DNA of 64,000 nt from Acidovorax kalamii (GTDB taxonomy: Bacteria; Pseudomonadota; Gammaproteobacteria; Burkholderiales; Burkholderiaceae_C). Location: contig NZ_NOIG01000006.1 in assembly GCF_002245625.1 (NCBI RefSeq), positions 248,001 to 312,000 on the forward strand. The letters are read 5' to 3'. The translations under genes and the position numbers were made by a program. Positions within the stretch are counted from its first letter, which is position 1. Every line of letters starts with the position of its first letter. The notes beneath the pieces were generated by a model that was given only the letters and a program-made list of their open reading frames with translations, did no database searches and was not told the origin of the DNA. Positions 37,852-47,430 of this stretch are shown here, one piece after another.

Positions 37852-40107
37852 ATGCACCGACCAAATCGCGAACAGTGCGTACCGCGCAGGCTGTGGGCTG
37901 CCGGACTGCTCGCACTGACGCTGACCCCGATCGGACCGGTGCACGCGGGGCTGCTCGACGGTCTGGGTCGGGCGGGCGAGGTCATGAGCCGCGGTGAGGG
38001 CGCGGTATCCGCCGGGCAGCAGATGATGTCCACGGGCCAGCAGGTGATGTCAACGGGCCGACAGGCCGTAGACGCAGGGCGCCAGGCCTGGGACAACCGC
38101 AACGGCATCCCCTTCCAGCCTCCTTCCGGACCGGCGGTGATGGCACGCGACGAGGGCGGTCCGGTGCGCCTCATCGCGGCGCTGGAGCGGGGTGTCAGTG
38201 ACCCCATCACGGCGGGCAGCACGCTCGTGGCGTTGCTCGACCAGGGCGCCTACTTCGTGCAACGCCAGGCGGCGCACGTGACGCCGCCTCAGGACCAATT
38301 GCTGGCCACGCCCCGCATGGACAGCTCGGCCGTTTCGATTGACCTGCCGCCCACCCCCCCGGGGACACTTTTCGATCTGGGTACGGGCAGGTTGCGTGTG
38401 TCGGGCACCGGAGTGAAGATCTTTGCGCTGTCCGTGCACACCCAGCTGCCGCGCCGTGCGGGCCGCCGTGCGCTGGACACGATTGAGCAGCACGCCATGC
38501 TGACCACCAGCTCTGTGCAGATGGAATGGCCCCTGCAACCTGACCTGGCCATGGAACCGGTGGGAGGCAAGCTGCTGGTGTGGGCCAGCGAGGCGGGCGC
38601 GCCGTTCCCGGCGGGGTTTGGCGCGGATGGCCGACTGTTCACCCCCGATGACCCCATGGTGCGCCTGCCGCGCGGCTACACCGTGGTCACGTTGGACAGC
38701 CGCGGCTTCAGCTTCGACCGCAGTCGTGAGGTCGCACTGTCACAGTACGGTGTGCAGTACACCACCGACATCGACCTGACCCGGCTCACGCCCGGCGATG
38801 CGTTCAAGGCATTCACCAGCGTGATGCATGAGCGTTACCCCTTTCGTGGCGCCCAGCCCACGGACTGGGTAAGGCTGCAAGCCGAATTGGCCGACAGGAT
38901 CCGCCAGGCCGGTGACCAGCGGGACCGGCGGGCCATGGCGCAGGTTTATGCCGAGATCGGCACACGCCTGCAGGACGGCCTGTTCCGGGTTGATCTGCGC
39001 AGCGCCAACGGACTCCAGCGGCTGGCGGCAGGACTGGACACCGGTCTGGCCGGGCAGTGGGTGCCACGCGGGATCACTCCACTGCCGCAGCAGGGCGTGT
39101 GGTGGCTTGCTGATGGCCGCACCATGGTCGGCAGCGTCGCGCCCGGCTCTGCCGCCGACCTCGCTGGTCTGCGGCCGGGGGCAGAAATCATGGAAGTCAA
39201 TAGCGAAAGCATGTCGCGCTATGTAGGCCGGGCTTCTCGCCACTCCAATCGCCCCACCGAGGCGGGGCGCCGCCACGAAGCGCTCAAGCTCACGGCCTAT
39301 GACCGGGAGGCCATGGTCCTGAAGGTGCGGCAGGACGGCAAGGACCAGTCCATCGATCTGCGCCAACGCATGGCCGAAAGGCCACAGGCTGCGGGTACCG
39401 GGCCCAACAATGAATCCTTGTCGGCGTTCCAGCTGCGCAGCCAGTCGGGCCGTCAGTATGGCTATCTGGCGCTCAGTTCGTTCGCTGACGGCGGCGGCAA
39501 CCTGGACCTGTGGGAGCGCAGCCTGGCCGCCGCCAATCAGGCGCGGCTGCGGGGTCTGGTGCTCGATCTGCGGGGCGCCAACCATGGGTCCTACCAGCTG
39601 GTTCCGCACTATGTGGCCTCATTCTTCTCGTACGACCGCCCCCTCCGGCTGCAAGGCTACGCCCAGCGCCAGGCGGATGCCACCGCCAAGGTCTGGCGCA
39701 CGCGTGGCAGTCTGGGACTCCCCCCTCAGTTGCCGCTCTTCACGCAAGGCCAGGCGCACTACAGCGGCCCCCTGGTGCTGCTGACGGGCCCGGAATGCAT
39801 GGGGGCCTGCGAGATGTTCGCCGCCTGGTTGCAAAAGGCAGGCAGGGCACAGGTCGTCGCGACCGAACCCACGCCCGGTGCAGTGGGCATGACGACCCGG
39901 ATCCTCCTGCCTGGCGACATGGTGGTCCATGCGCCCACCGTGGCAGAACTCGCAGCCAACGGCGAGCACTATGTGTTCGGCAAAGGCGTCGAGCCCGACC
40001 TCCGTGTTGCCGTCGATGCCGGGGTCGTGCAGCGCGCCCTGGGCGGAGGCGACCCCGTGCTGGACACGGCCGTGCAGTGGCTGGAGAGCAGATCCCCCGC
40101 CCGCTGA
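37852..40107 (+). CDS. S41 peptidase-like exported protein lacking the catalytic Ser and Lys (T6SS-linked)
   Basis: About 751 residues. A Sec signal peptide ends near PVHA (residue 32). A long unassigned N-terminal region (about 33-400) is followed by a PDZ-like segment (VAPGSAADLAGLRPGAE, around 425-445) and a C-terminal S41 tail-protease domain ending in GKGVEPDL. Aligned with E. coli Prc (S-A-S-E ... EPTFGKG), this protein reads G-A-C-E and EPTPGAV. The catalytic Ser is thus replaced by Gly651 and the Lys by Ala677, so it is probably not a protease of the standard type. It is last in the T6SS cluster. I start at 37852 for the signal peptide; an in-frame ATG at 37753 would add 33 residues. 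Confidence 0.75.
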   Translation: MHRPNREQCVPRRLWAAGLLALTLTPIGPVHAGLLDGLGRAGEVMSRGEGAVSAGQQMMSTGQQVMSTGRQAVDAGRQAWDNRNGIPFQPPSGPAVMARDEGGPVRLIAALERGVSDPITAGSTLVALLDQGAYFVQRQAAHVTPPQDQLLATPRMDSSAVSIDLPPTPPGTLFDLGTGRLRVSGTGVKIFALSVHTQLPRRAGRRALDTIEQHAMLTTSSVQMEWPLQPDLAMEPVGGKLLVWASEAGAPFPAGFGADGRLFTPDDPMVRLPRGYTVVTLDSRGFSFDRSREVALSQYGVQYTTDIDLTRLTPGDAFKAFTSVMHERYPFRGAQPTDWVRLQAELADRIRQAGDQRDRRAMAQVYAEIGTRLQDGLFRVDLRSANGLQRLAAGLDTGLAGQWVPRGITPLPQQGVWWLADGRTMVGSVAPGSAADLAGLRPGAEIMEVNSESMSRYVGRASRHSNRPTEAGRRHEALKLTAYDREAMVLKVRQDGKDQSIDLRQRMAERPQAAGTGPNNESLSAFQLRSQSGRQYGYLALSSFADGGGNLDLWERSLAAANQARLRGLVLDLRGANHGSYQLVPHYVASFFSYDRPLRLQGYAQRQADATAKVWRTRGSLGLPPQLPLFTQGQAHYSGPLVLLTGPECMGACEMFAAWLQKAGRAQVVATEPTPGAVGMTTRILLPGDMVVHAPTVAELAANGEHYVFGKGVEPDLRVAVDAGVVQRALGGGDPVLDTAVQWLESRSPAR

Positions 40108-40183
40108 GCACCCCAAAAGCCCGCAACGTCCTGAAAAAACCCGCCCGCCCTCCTGCGGGATCGCGGGCAAGCGAAAATAGCGC

Positions 40184-41665
40184 ATGCCCCTCATCCCCGA
40201 CTTCATCGCCCCCACCCGCCACACCGACCCCGCCGACGCCCTGGCCCAGGTGCAGCGCATCTACCAGCAACAGATCGGCCACCTGCGCGACGCCATGCAG
40301 CGTTTTGTGGCAGGAGAGACGCCCGAGGGCCCGGTGCGGGCCTTCTACCCCTTTGTGCGGGTGCACACCACCACCGTGGCGCGGGCCGATACCAAGCTGG
40401 CCTATGGCTTTGTGGAGGGCCCCGGGCGCTATGAGACCACGCTGACCCGGCCCGACCTGTTTGCCAACTACTACGCCGAGCAGTTCCGCCTGCTGCGAGC
40501 TGCACACAACGTGGACCTGGAAGTGGGCACCAGCACCCACCCCATCCCCATCCATTTCTCGTTTGCCGAGCACGACCACATCGAAGGCACGCTGACCCAG
40601 GCCCGCCGCATGCTGATGCGCGATGTGTTCGACCTGCCCGACCTGGCCGCCATGGACGACGGCATTGCCAACGGCACCTGGCAGGCTGCGCCGGGCGAGG
40701 CCCAGCCCCTGTCGCTGTTCACCGCACCGCGCGTGGACTACTCGCTGCACCGCCTGCGCCACTACACGGGCACGGCGCCCGAGTGGTTCCAGAACTTTGT
40801 GTTGTTCACCAACTACCAGTTCTACATCGACGAATTCGTGCGCCTGGGCCATGCCGAGATGGCCAAGCCCGACAGCGAATACATCGCCTTCATCGAACCC
40901 GGCAACGTGGTCACGCGCCGCGTGGGCCTGAGCGCCGAGGCGGGCGACGACCTGGGCGCCGCGCCGCCCCGCCTGCCGCAAATGCCCGCCTACCACCTGG
41001 TGCGCAAGGATTCGAGCGGCATCACCATGGTCAACATCGGCGTGGGCCCGGCCAACGCCAAGACCATCACCGACCACATCGCCGTGCTGCGCCCGCACGC
41101 CTGGATGATGCTGGGCCACTGCGCGGGCCTGCGCAACAGCCAGCAGCTCGGCGACTACGTGCTGGCCCACGCCTATGTGCGCGAGGACCATGTGCTAGAC
41201 GAAGACCTGCCGCTGTGGGTGCCCATCCCGGCGCTGGCCGAGATCCAGCTGGCGCTGCAGCAGGCCGTGGCCGATGTCACGCAGATCAGCGGTGCAGACC
41301 TGAAGCGCGTGATGCGCACCGGCACCGTGGCCAGCACCGACAACCGCAACTGGGAGCTGCTGCCCGACAACACGCCCCAGCGCCGCTTCAGCCAGAGCCG
41401 CGCCGTGGCGCTGGACATGGAAAGCGCCACCATCGCCGCCAACGGTTTCCGCTTCCGCGTGCCCTACGGCACCCTGCTGTGCGTGAGCGACAAGCCCCTG
41501 CACGGTGAAATCAAGCTGCCCGGCATGGCCAACCACTTCTACCGCGAGCGCGTGGACCAGCATCTGCGCATTGGCATGCGTGCCATCGAGATCCTGCGCA
41601 ACGGCGGCGTGGACCGCCTGCACAGCCGCAAGCTGCGCAGCTTTGCCGAAGTCGCCTTCCAGTAA
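40184..41665 (+). CDS. amn: AMP nucleosidase
   Basis: 493 residues. The enzyme splits AMP into adenine and ribose 5-phosphate in the cytoplasm. It shows the two-part architecture of Amn: an N-terminal regulatory domain (about 1-180, with AFYPFVRVHTTT) and a C-terminal nucleoside-phosphorylase fold (VNIGVGPANAKTITDHIA, GHCAGLRNSQQLGDYVLAHAY, and ALDMESATIAANGFRFRVPY with the catalytic-type Asp). It starts 76 bases after the T6SS cluster and appears unrelated to it. Confidence 0.93.
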   Translation: MPLIPDFIAPTRHTDPADALAQVQRIYQQQIGHLRDAMQRFVAGETPEGPVRAFYPFVRVHTTTVARADTKLAYGFVEGPGRYETTLTRPDLFANYYAEQFRLLRAAHNVDLEVGTSTHPIPIHFSFAEHDHIEGTLTQARRMLMRDVFDLPDLAAMDDGIANGTWQAAPGEAQPLSLFTAPRVDYSLHRLRHYTGTAPEWFQNFVLFTNYQFYIDEFVRLGHAEMAKPDSEYIAFIEPGNVVTRRVGLSAEAGDDLGAAPPRLPQMPAYHLVRKDSSGITMVNIGVGPANAKTITDHIAVLRPHAWMMLGHCAGLRNSQQLGDYVLAHAYVREDHVLDEDLPLWVPIPALAEIQLALQQAVADVTQISGADLKRVMRTGTVASTDNRNWELLPDNTPQRRFSQSRAVALDMESATIAANGFRFRVPYGTLLCVSDKPLHGEIKLPGMANHFYRERVDQHLRIGMRAIEILRNGGVDRLHSRKLRSFAEVAFQ

Positions 41666-41723
41666 AGAAGATAGAGAGAAAAAAGAAAGAAACGCCACCA
41701 AGCACGCAGGGCCGATCTGCCCC

Positions 41724-42860
41724 ATGCCACTGGACTTCCTCACCCTGATGGCCGTCATGGCCACCAACCTGTTCATGATCTCGGCGGCCCTGCCACTGAT
41801 CATGGGCCGCGGCGTGAGCCGTGCGGCGCGCCATGTGCAGGCCAGCCTGCTGCTGCAGGCCGTGGCCTGGGCGGCCATCATCGCCTCGTCGTCGCTGTGG
41901 GACCAGGCCCTGTCCACCCTGTCGATCGCCTGCAACGCAGCGGCCCAGTGGATGCTGTACCGCGCACTGGAGGAGTGGCTGGGCCCGCGCCCGTTGCCCC
42001 GCCTGCTGCTGGTGCTGGTGATTGCCGCCCCGCTGGGCTACACGCTGGGCTTTGGTCACTACGCCTGGCGGGTGGGCTGGGCCAACTTTTTGATGGCCGC
42101 CATCCTCTGCATCGTGGCACGCGCCACCCTGGCGCCCGTGGTGGAGTCCAGCCTGCGCTGGCGCAGCCTGCTGCTGGGCTGCCTGCTCACTTCGGCGGCC
42201 TTCACGCTGGCGCGCGGCATGCTGGGCGCGTTTACCGACCAGTACCCCAGCTTTCGCACGCCCCACCCGGTAAACCTGGCCGCGGCCATGGCCACCAACG
42301 TGAGCCTGGTGCTGGGCACCGTGGCCCTGCTGGTGGCCTGGCGTGCAGAGGCCGAGCAGAAACTGCGCACCCTGGCCATGACCGATGGCCTCACGGGCCT
42401 GCTCAACCAGCGCAGCTTCGCTCAGCAGGGCGCCAGCCTGCTGGCCCACGCCGCCCGCCACCAGCTGCCCGTGACGGCCTTGATGCTGGATGTGGACCAC
42501 TTCAAGCAGATCAACGACACCCGGGGCCATGAAGCGGGCGACCGCGCACTGCAGCTGTTTGCACGGCTGCTGGGTGACACCTGCCGCAGCGGCGATCTGA
42601 TCGGGCGGCTGGGCGGCGAGGAGTTTGGCGTGCTGCTGCTGCACAACAGCGCCCCGGCCGGCATGGCGTTTGACCGGCGCCTGCGTCGGCGGCTGCACGC
42701 CGCGAGTGTGGCTGAACTGGGCTTTGCGCTGGACTACAGCGCCGGGTTGGCAACACCAGCGCCTGGCGAAACCGACCTGGCTGCGCTGATGGCGCGGGCC
42801 GACCGTGCACTGTACGAGGCCAAGACGGCGGGCCGGGGGCGGCTGGTGGCTGCCAGCTGA
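41724..42860 (+). CDS. Membrane-bound diguanylate cyclase (GGEEF)
   Basis: 378 residues. The N-terminal half (about 1-205) consists of several transmembrane helices. A GGDEF domain follows with the active variant GGEEF at 297-301 and an RxxD feedback site (RSGD) five residues upstream. It should make cyclic di-GMP in response to an unknown membrane signal. No EAL domain. The start at 41724 is chosen because the hydrophobic region begins there; in-frame sequence upstream overlaps amn in another frame. The ribosome-binding site is poor. Confidence 0.88.
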   Translation: MPLDFLTLMAVMATNLFMISAALPLIMGRGVSRAARHVQASLLLQAVAWAAIIASSSLWDQALSTLSIACNAAAQWMLYRALEEWLGPRPLPRLLLVLVIAAPLGYTLGFGHYAWRVGWANFLMAAILCIVARATLAPVVESSLRWRSLLLGCLLTSAAFTLARGMLGAFTDQYPSFRTPHPVNLAAAMATNVSLVLGTVALLVAWRAEAEQKLRTLAMTDGLTGLLNQRSFAQQGASLLAHAARHQLPVTALMLDVDHFKQINDTRGHEAGDRALQLFARLLGDTCRSGDLIGRLGGEEFGVLLLHNSAPAGMAFDRRLRRRLHAASVAELGFALDYSAGLATPAPGETDLAALMARADRALYEAKTAGRGRLVAAS

Positions 42861-42889
42861 ATGCGCCGCGCCTCACACACAATCAAACC

Positions 42890-43831
42890 ATGACCGCACT
42901 TTTTGAAGCCCTGCACCTGCGCAAACGCTACGGCGAGACCACGGTGGTGGATGACGTGTCGTTTGCCATTGCCCCCGGCGAATGCCTGGGCGTCATCGGC
43001 CCCAACGGCGCGGGCAAGACCACCACCATCCGCATGTGCCTGGGCCTCACGGCGCCCGATGGCGGGGCCGTGCATTTCACGCCCACCCCTGGCGCGGCGC
43101 CGCTGCACATGCCGCGCGATGCGCTGGCCATCAAGGCGCAGCTGGGGGTGGTCACGCAGTTCGACACGCTGGACCCGGACTTCACCTGCGCCGAGAACCT
43201 GCGCGTGTTTGGCCGCTATTTCGGACTCAAGGGCGCGGTGATGGACGAGCGCGTGCCGCAGCTGCTGGAGTTTGGGGCGCTGTCCCACAAGGCCGATGCC
43301 AAGCCCGGCGAACTCTCGGGCGGCATGAAGCGGCGCCTGTCGCTGGCGCGTGCCCTCGTCAACAACCCGCGCCTTCTGCTGCTCGACGAGCCCACCACCG
43401 GCCTGGACCCGCAGGCGCGCCACCTGATGTGGGAGCGGCTGCAACTGCTGCTGCAGCAGGGCAAGTCCATCCTGTTGACCACCCACTTCATGGACGAGGC
43501 CGAGCGCCTGTGCTCGCGCCTGCTGGTGCTGGACCATGGCAAAAAAATCGCCGAAGGCCGCCCGCGCGAGCTGATTGCCCAGCACCTGGAGCGCGAGGTG
43601 GTGGAGGTGTTTGGGGTGGGCGCGGTGGCACTCACACAAGACACCACCCTGCGCGCGCTCGCGGCCCGGGTGGAGGTCAGCGGTGAGACGGTGTTTTTCT
43701 ACACCCAGAACGCCCAGCCGCTGCTGCAGGCGCTGGGGCAGCACAGCCACCTGCGCACCTTGCACCGGCCCGCCAACCTGGAGGATCTGTTCCTCAAGCT
43801 CACGGGACGCCAGATCCGCGAGGATGGCTGA
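42890..43831 (+). CDS. NodI-type ABC transporter ATP-binding protein
   Basis: 313 residues. Complete ABC ATPase: Walker A GPNGAGKTT, signature LSGGMKRRL, Walker B LLLLDEPTTGLDPQ and the H-loop TTHFMDEAE. The sequence and the C-terminal extension resemble NodI/DrrA-type exporters, which pair with an ABC-2 permease. No permease follows here. The best candidate partner is the NodJ-type gene at 51835. NodI/NodJ homologues are widespread in non-symbiotic Burkholderiales, so a Nod-factor role is not implied; the substrate is unknown. Confidence 0.88.
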   Translation: MTALFEALHLRKRYGETTVVDDVSFAIAPGECLGVIGPNGAGKTTTIRMCLGLTAPDGGAVHFTPTPGAAPLHMPRDALAIKAQLGVVTQFDTLDPDFTCAENLRVFGRYFGLKGAVMDERVPQLLEFGALSHKADAKPGELSGGMKRRLSLARALVNNPRLLLLDEPTTGLDPQARHLMWERLQLLLQQGKSILLTTHFMDEAERLCSRLLVLDHGKKIAEGRPRELIAQHLEREVVEVFGVGAVALTQDTTLRALAARVEVSGETVFFYTQNAQPLLQALGQHSHLRTLHRPANLEDLFLKLTGRQIREDG

Positions 43832-43861
43832 GCGTTGGCATCGGCTGGCGCGCCAGCCGAT

Positions 43862-43929
43862 GTTTACTATAAAAACAATAGCTACAAGCGCTTATCCATC
43901 GCGCGCAAACGGCCATTTTTTCTTGAAAT
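43862..43929. repeat. Comamonadaceae-type intergenic repeat, copy 1
   Basis: AT-rich stretch with TATAAAAACAATAGCTAC (43868-43885) followed by AGCGCTTATCC. It fills the gap between the NodI-type gene and the end of purT. The core matches two other gaps in this window (59106 and 60608). I recall similar repeats from Acidovorax-like genomes; the wider copy number cannot be checked here. It may act as a terminator between these convergent genes. Confidence 0.6.
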
Positions 43930-45132
43930 TCAGGCTTTACGGGGCCTGACCTTGCCCGCCGCGAGCTTGGCGTTGTGGCGCGCAGTGTCCACATCCTCCG
44001 CCCGCGCCAGCGCCACGCCCATGCGGCGCTTGGTGAAGCTCTCGGGCTTGCCGAACAGGCGCAGGTCGGTGCCGGGCACGCGCAGGGCTTCGTCCACGCC
44101 ATCGAACACGATGCCCTGGGCTTCCACACCGCCATAGATCACGGCACTGGCGCCGGGGTTGCGCAGGCGGGTGTCCACCGGCAGGCCCAGGATGGCGCGG
44201 GCGTGCAGCTCGAACTCGCTCTGGTGCTGGGTGCACAGGGTGACCAGGCCGGTGTCGTGCGGGCGCGGGCTCACTTCGCTGAACCACACGCTCTCGCCCT
44301 TCACGAACAACTCCACACCAAACAATCCCTGGCCACCCAGGTTGTCGGTCACGGCCTTGGCGATCTGGCGTGATTTTTCGAGCGCGGCGGGGTGCATGGG
44401 GTGGGGCTGCCAGCTTTCCACATAGTCGCCGCTCACCTGCACATGGCCGATAGGGTCGCAGAAGCTGGTGACGATCTGGTCATCGGCCCCCACCGCACGC
44501 ACGGTGAGCTGGGTGATTTCGTAGTCAAAGTCGATAAAGCCCTCGACGATCACGCGGCCGTGGCTCACGCGGCCACCGGCCATGGCGTAGTCCCAGGCTT
44601 TTTTCACATCGTCCGGGCCGTCGATCTTGCTCTGGCCCTTGCCGGAGCTGCTCATCACGGGTTTGACGATGCAGGGATAGCCAATCCCGCTATCAATCGC
44701 AGCCTGCAGCTCTTCGAGCGAATTACAGAATTTATAGGGGCTGGTGGGAAGTCCCAGCGTCTCGGCCGCCAGCACACGGATGCCTTCGCGGTCCATGGTC
44801 AGGCGCGCCGCGCGGGCCGTGGGGATCACGCGCACGGTGCCCGCGGCTTCCAGCTCTTCGAGCATGGGGGTGGCGATGGCTTCGATCTCGGGCACGACCA
44901 GGTGCGGGCGCTCGGCCTCGATCAACGCCTTGAGCTGGGCCGGGTCGCTCATGGTGATGGTGCGCGCATGGTGGGCCACCTGCTGGCCGGGGGCGTTGTC
45001 GTAGCGGTCCACGGCAATGGTTTCGACACCCAGGCGCTGCAGCGCGATCAGCACTTCCTTGCCCAGCTCGCCGGAGCCCAGCAGCATGACTTTGGTGGCG
45101 TGGGGGGACAGAGGGGTTCCGAGGGTGGTCAT
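43930..45132 (-). CDS. purT: Formate-dependent phosphoribosylglycinamide formyltransferase PurT
   Basis: 400 residues, ATP-grasp enzyme that makes formyl-GAR from formate, ATP and GAR in purine synthesis. Typical features: [20 protein letters not shown] at the start, [51 protein letters not shown] and [16 protein letters not shown]. The start at 45132 gives the canonical N-terminus; an in-frame extension to 45168 is less likely. Transcribed alone on the minus strand. Confidence 0.95.
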   Translation of the reverse strand: MTTLGTPLSPHATKVMLLGSGELGKEVLIALQRLGVETIAVDRYDNAPGQQVAHHARTITMSDPAQLKALIEAERPHLVVPEIEAIATPMLEELEAAGTVRVIPTARAARLTMDREGIRVLAAETLGLPTSPYKFCNSLEELQAAIDSGIGYPCIVKPVMSSSGKGQSKIDGPDDVKKAWDYAMAGGRVSHGRVIVEGFIDFDYEITQLTVRAVGADDQIVTSFCDPIGHVQVSGDYVESWQPHPMHPAALEKSRQIAKAVTDNLGGQGLFGVELFVKGESVWFSEVSPRPHDTGLVTLCTQHQSEFELHARAILGLPVDTRLRNPGASAVIYGGVEAQGIVFDGVDEALRVPGTDLRLFGKPESFTKRRMGVALARAEDVDTARHNAKLAAGKVRPRKA

Positions 45133-45379
45133 GGGAGGTTTTCCAGAAAAAGAAGACGCAAACGCCACGAAGGACAGGGGGCCTGTCGCAGCAATTCGGC
45201 GACTTTAATGCATGGGTAGTGGCCCGGTGCGACCGGGCCCACCAGCACACCAGACAGGGGGGGCGAAGAAATTTTGCCTTGCCCACATCCAATCCGCGCC
45301 CGGATGCGTACCCCCTGTTGCAGCAGACCGTTCTTGCGGCGGCTGCACCCTCCAACCCATTCAAGAAAAGGCAACCACC

Positions 45380-45952
45380 ATGCACACCCAGCCCCTGCAC
45401 ACCCGTTTGGCCCCCTGGGCCCTCGCGCTTGCCACCGCCACCTTGCTGACGGCCTGCGGCGCCATGAAGCCCGCATCCAGCCCCATGTACTCGCAGGACA
45501 GCCTGCCCGACACCATCAAGGTGCCAGCGGGCCACAAGGTCACCATGGAAACCGTGGGCGTGGGCGAGATCACCTACGAATGCCGCGACAAGGCCAACAT
45601 GCCCGGCCAGACCGAATGGGTGTTTGTGGGCCCCAAGGCGGTGCTGAACGACCGCAGCGGCAAACAAGTGGGCACCTACTACGGCCCTCCGGCCACCTGG
45701 GAGTCGAACGATGGCTCCAAGCTCACCGCCACGCAGCTGGCGGTGGCACCGTCAGGCGCAGGCAATCTGCCCTACCAGCTGGTCAAGGCCAACCCGGCCA
45801 TGGGCAGCGGCGCCATGGTGGGCGTGACCTACATCCAGCGCGTGGCCCTGAAGGGCGGCGTGGCGCCCGCCACAGCCTGCACCACGGCCAACAAGGGCGC
45901 GCGCGAAATCGTGAAGTACCAGGCCGACTACATCTTCTGGAAGGCCGCCTGA
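45380..45952 (+). CDS. DUF3455 family lipoprotein
   Basis: 190 residues. Signal peptide with lipobox LTAC (Cys26). The remainder (ITYECRDK, WVFVGPKAVL, GTYYGPPATWES, TYIQRV) fits the DUF3455 family of small secreted proteins of unknown function. AAAAGG lies about seven bases before the ATG; upstream in-frame sequence lacks signal-peptide character and is rejected. It converges with cynS, and a strong hairpin lies between the two stops. Confidence 0.8.
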   Translation: MHTQPLHTRLAPWALALATATLLTACGAMKPASSPMYSQDSLPDTIKVPAGHKVTMETVGVGEITYECRDKANMPGQTEWVFVGPKAVLNDRSGKQVGTYYGPPATWESNDGSKLTATQLAVAPSGAGNLPYQLVKANPAMGSGAMVGVTYIQRVALKGGVAPATACTTANKGAREIVKYQADYIFWKAA

Positions 45953-45961
45953 CGAGGCAGG

Positions 45962-45985
45962 GGAGCGGGCGACGCCGCCCGCTCC
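45962..45985. terminator. Hairpin between DUF3455 gene and cynS
   Basis: GGAGCGGGCG (45962-45971) and CGCCCGCTCC (45976-45985) form a perfect 10-bp GC-rich stem with a 4-base loop, placed between two convergent stops. It is likely a shared bidirectional terminator, although neither side carries a long T run. Confidence 0.7.
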
Positions 45986-45988
45986 GGA

Positions 45989-46432
45989 TCAGTACTGCTT
46001 GTAGGGCAGAAACTTGCCCGACAGGACCACATTCACGCGGTCGCCCTTGGGGTCGGCTTCGCGCGTGATGTCCATGCTGAAGTCGATGGCGCTCATGATG
46101 CCGTCGCCGAATTCCTCGTGGATCAGTTCCTTGATGGTCGTGCCGTAGACGCTCACGATCTCGTACCAGCGGTAGATCAGCGGATCGGTAGGCACGGGCG
46201 TGGGCAGCGAGCCCTTGTAGGGCACGACCTGCAGCCACTTCTGCTCTTCGGCCTTGAGGCCGAAGATCTTGCCCAGCACCTTGGCCTGTTCGGCCGTGGC
46301 GGTCATCTGGCCCAGGCACAGGGCAGTGGTCCATTCCTTGGACTGGCCGACCTTCTTGGCAATGGCTTCCCATTGCAGGCCCTTGGCGACCTTGGTGCTG
46401 ATGATCTTTTCGGTAACGTCGTTGCGGTTCAT
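45989..46432 (-). CDS. cynS: Cyanate hydratase (cyanase)
   Basis: 147 residues. It converts cyanate and bicarbonate to ammonia and CO2. The catalytic triad is present with exactly the E. coli spacing: Arg88 and Glu91 in YRWYE, Ser114 in MSAIDF. An N-terminal helical DNA-binding-like fold precedes the dimer domain, as usual. The start at 46432 matches the normal N-terminus; an in-frame extension to 46495 is rejected. It is last in a minus-strand series with a NrtA/CmpA-type ABC transporter, so imported cyanate is a likely substrate. Confidence 0.95.
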   Translation of the reverse strand: MNRNDVTEKIISTKVAKGLQWEAIAKKVGQSKEWTTALCLGQMTATAEQAKVLGKIFGLKAEEQKWLQVVPYKGSLPTPVPTDPLIYRWYEIVSVYGTTIKELIHEEFGDGIMSAIDFSMDITREADPKGDRVNVVLSGKFLPYKQY

Positions 46433-46545
46433 GGTGATGGCTCCTTCGGTTGGATGGGTTTTGGAACAGGGAACAGGAACTTCAGGGTGCAGCACTCCCT
46501 GCCGCCCCCTGAGGGCAACACGACAGTGCTGGGTTATTCAGGAAA

Positions 46546-47430
46546 TCAGTGGGCTTTGGCGCGCGTCACCAAAAAGTCCACGATGTGGTTGCGCAGCGCG
46601 TAGTAGCCGTCCAGGTGGTGCAGGCTGGCGCGCGTGCGTTCGCGTGGCAGCGGGTTGACCACCACCTCGGCGATGCCACCGGGGCGGTAGCCCTCGGGCG
46701 TCTCGTTGCCGTTGCTCATGAGCAGGATGCGGTCGGCCAGCAAGATGGCTTCGTCCACATCGTGCGTGATCATGAAGACCGTCTGCTGCGTCTGGCGCAC
46801 GATGGCCATCAGCTCGTCCTGGATGGTGCCGCGTGTGAGCGCGTCGAGTGCGCCGAAGGGCTCGTCCAGCAGCAGCATCTTGGGCTGGATGGAGAACGCG
46901 CGCGCAATGCCCACGCGCTGTTTCATGCCGCCTGAGAGTTGCGAAGGCTTTTTGTCGATGGCAGGGCTCAGGCCCACCAGCGCCACGAACTTCTCCACAT
47001 GCGTATCCACCTGGCTCTTCTTCCAGTCGGGCCAGCGCGACTTCACGGCGAACGCGATGTTCTGGCGCACCGTGAGCCAGGGCATGAGCGCGTGGCTCTG
47101 GAACACCACGCCCCGGTCCAGACTGGGGCCGGCCACTTCGCGCCCGTCCATGATGACGGTGCCCGAGGTGGCGGTGTCCAGCCCCGCCAGCACGTTCAGG
47201 ATGGTGGTCTTGCCGCAGCCCGAGTGGCCGATGATGCAGACGAATTCGCCCTTGTCGAGCGTGAACGACACATCGGCAAACACGGGCTTGGCGGGCACAA
47301 AGGCCTTGCTCAGCCGGTCGATCTGGAGGAAGCCTTGGGTCACGGCAGAGGCCTTTCGTTGCGGTGCGTCAGTGGCATCAGTGGCAAGAGGGGCTGGAAC
47401 AGCCGGGCGCTGGGCGACATCACTCCACAT
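46546..47430 (-). CDS. Nitrate/cyanate-type ABC transporter ATP-binding protein
   Basis: 294 residues. Walker A GHSGCGKTT, signature LSGGMKQRVGIARAF, Walker B LLLDEPFGALDALTR and ITHDVDEA, of the NrtD/SsuB/TauB group. About 35 residues of variable sequence precede the domain. The start at 47430 overlaps the permease stop by eleven bases. cynS follows after 113 bases. The substrate (cyanate, nitrate or related) is inferred from neighbours. Confidence 0.9.
   Translation of the reverse strand: MWSDVAQRPAVPAPLATDATDAPQRKASAVTQGFLQIDRLSKAFVPAKPVFADVSFTLDKGEFVCIIGHSGCGKTTILNVLAGLDTATSGTVIMDGREVAGPSLDRGVVFQSHALMPWLTVRQNIAFAVKSRWPDWKKSQVDTHVEKFVALVGLSPAIDKKPSQLSGGMKQRVGIARAFSIQPKMLLLDEPFGALDALTRGTIQDELMAIVRQTQQTVFMITHDVDEAILLADRILLMSNGNETPEGYRPGGIAEVVVNPLPRERTRASLHHLDGYYALRNHIVDFLVTRAKAH

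Noticed and set aside
40108-40183. Plus-strand terminator at the end of the T6SS cluster
   Set aside because: CCCGC/GCGGG pairing is visible, but the homopolymer run lies on the wrong side (it would be a T run only on the minus strand, where no gene ends).
42890-43831. Nodulation (Nod-factor) export role for the NodI/NodJ-type genes
   Set aside because: No other nod genes are present, and such homologues are common in non-symbiotic Burkholderiales.
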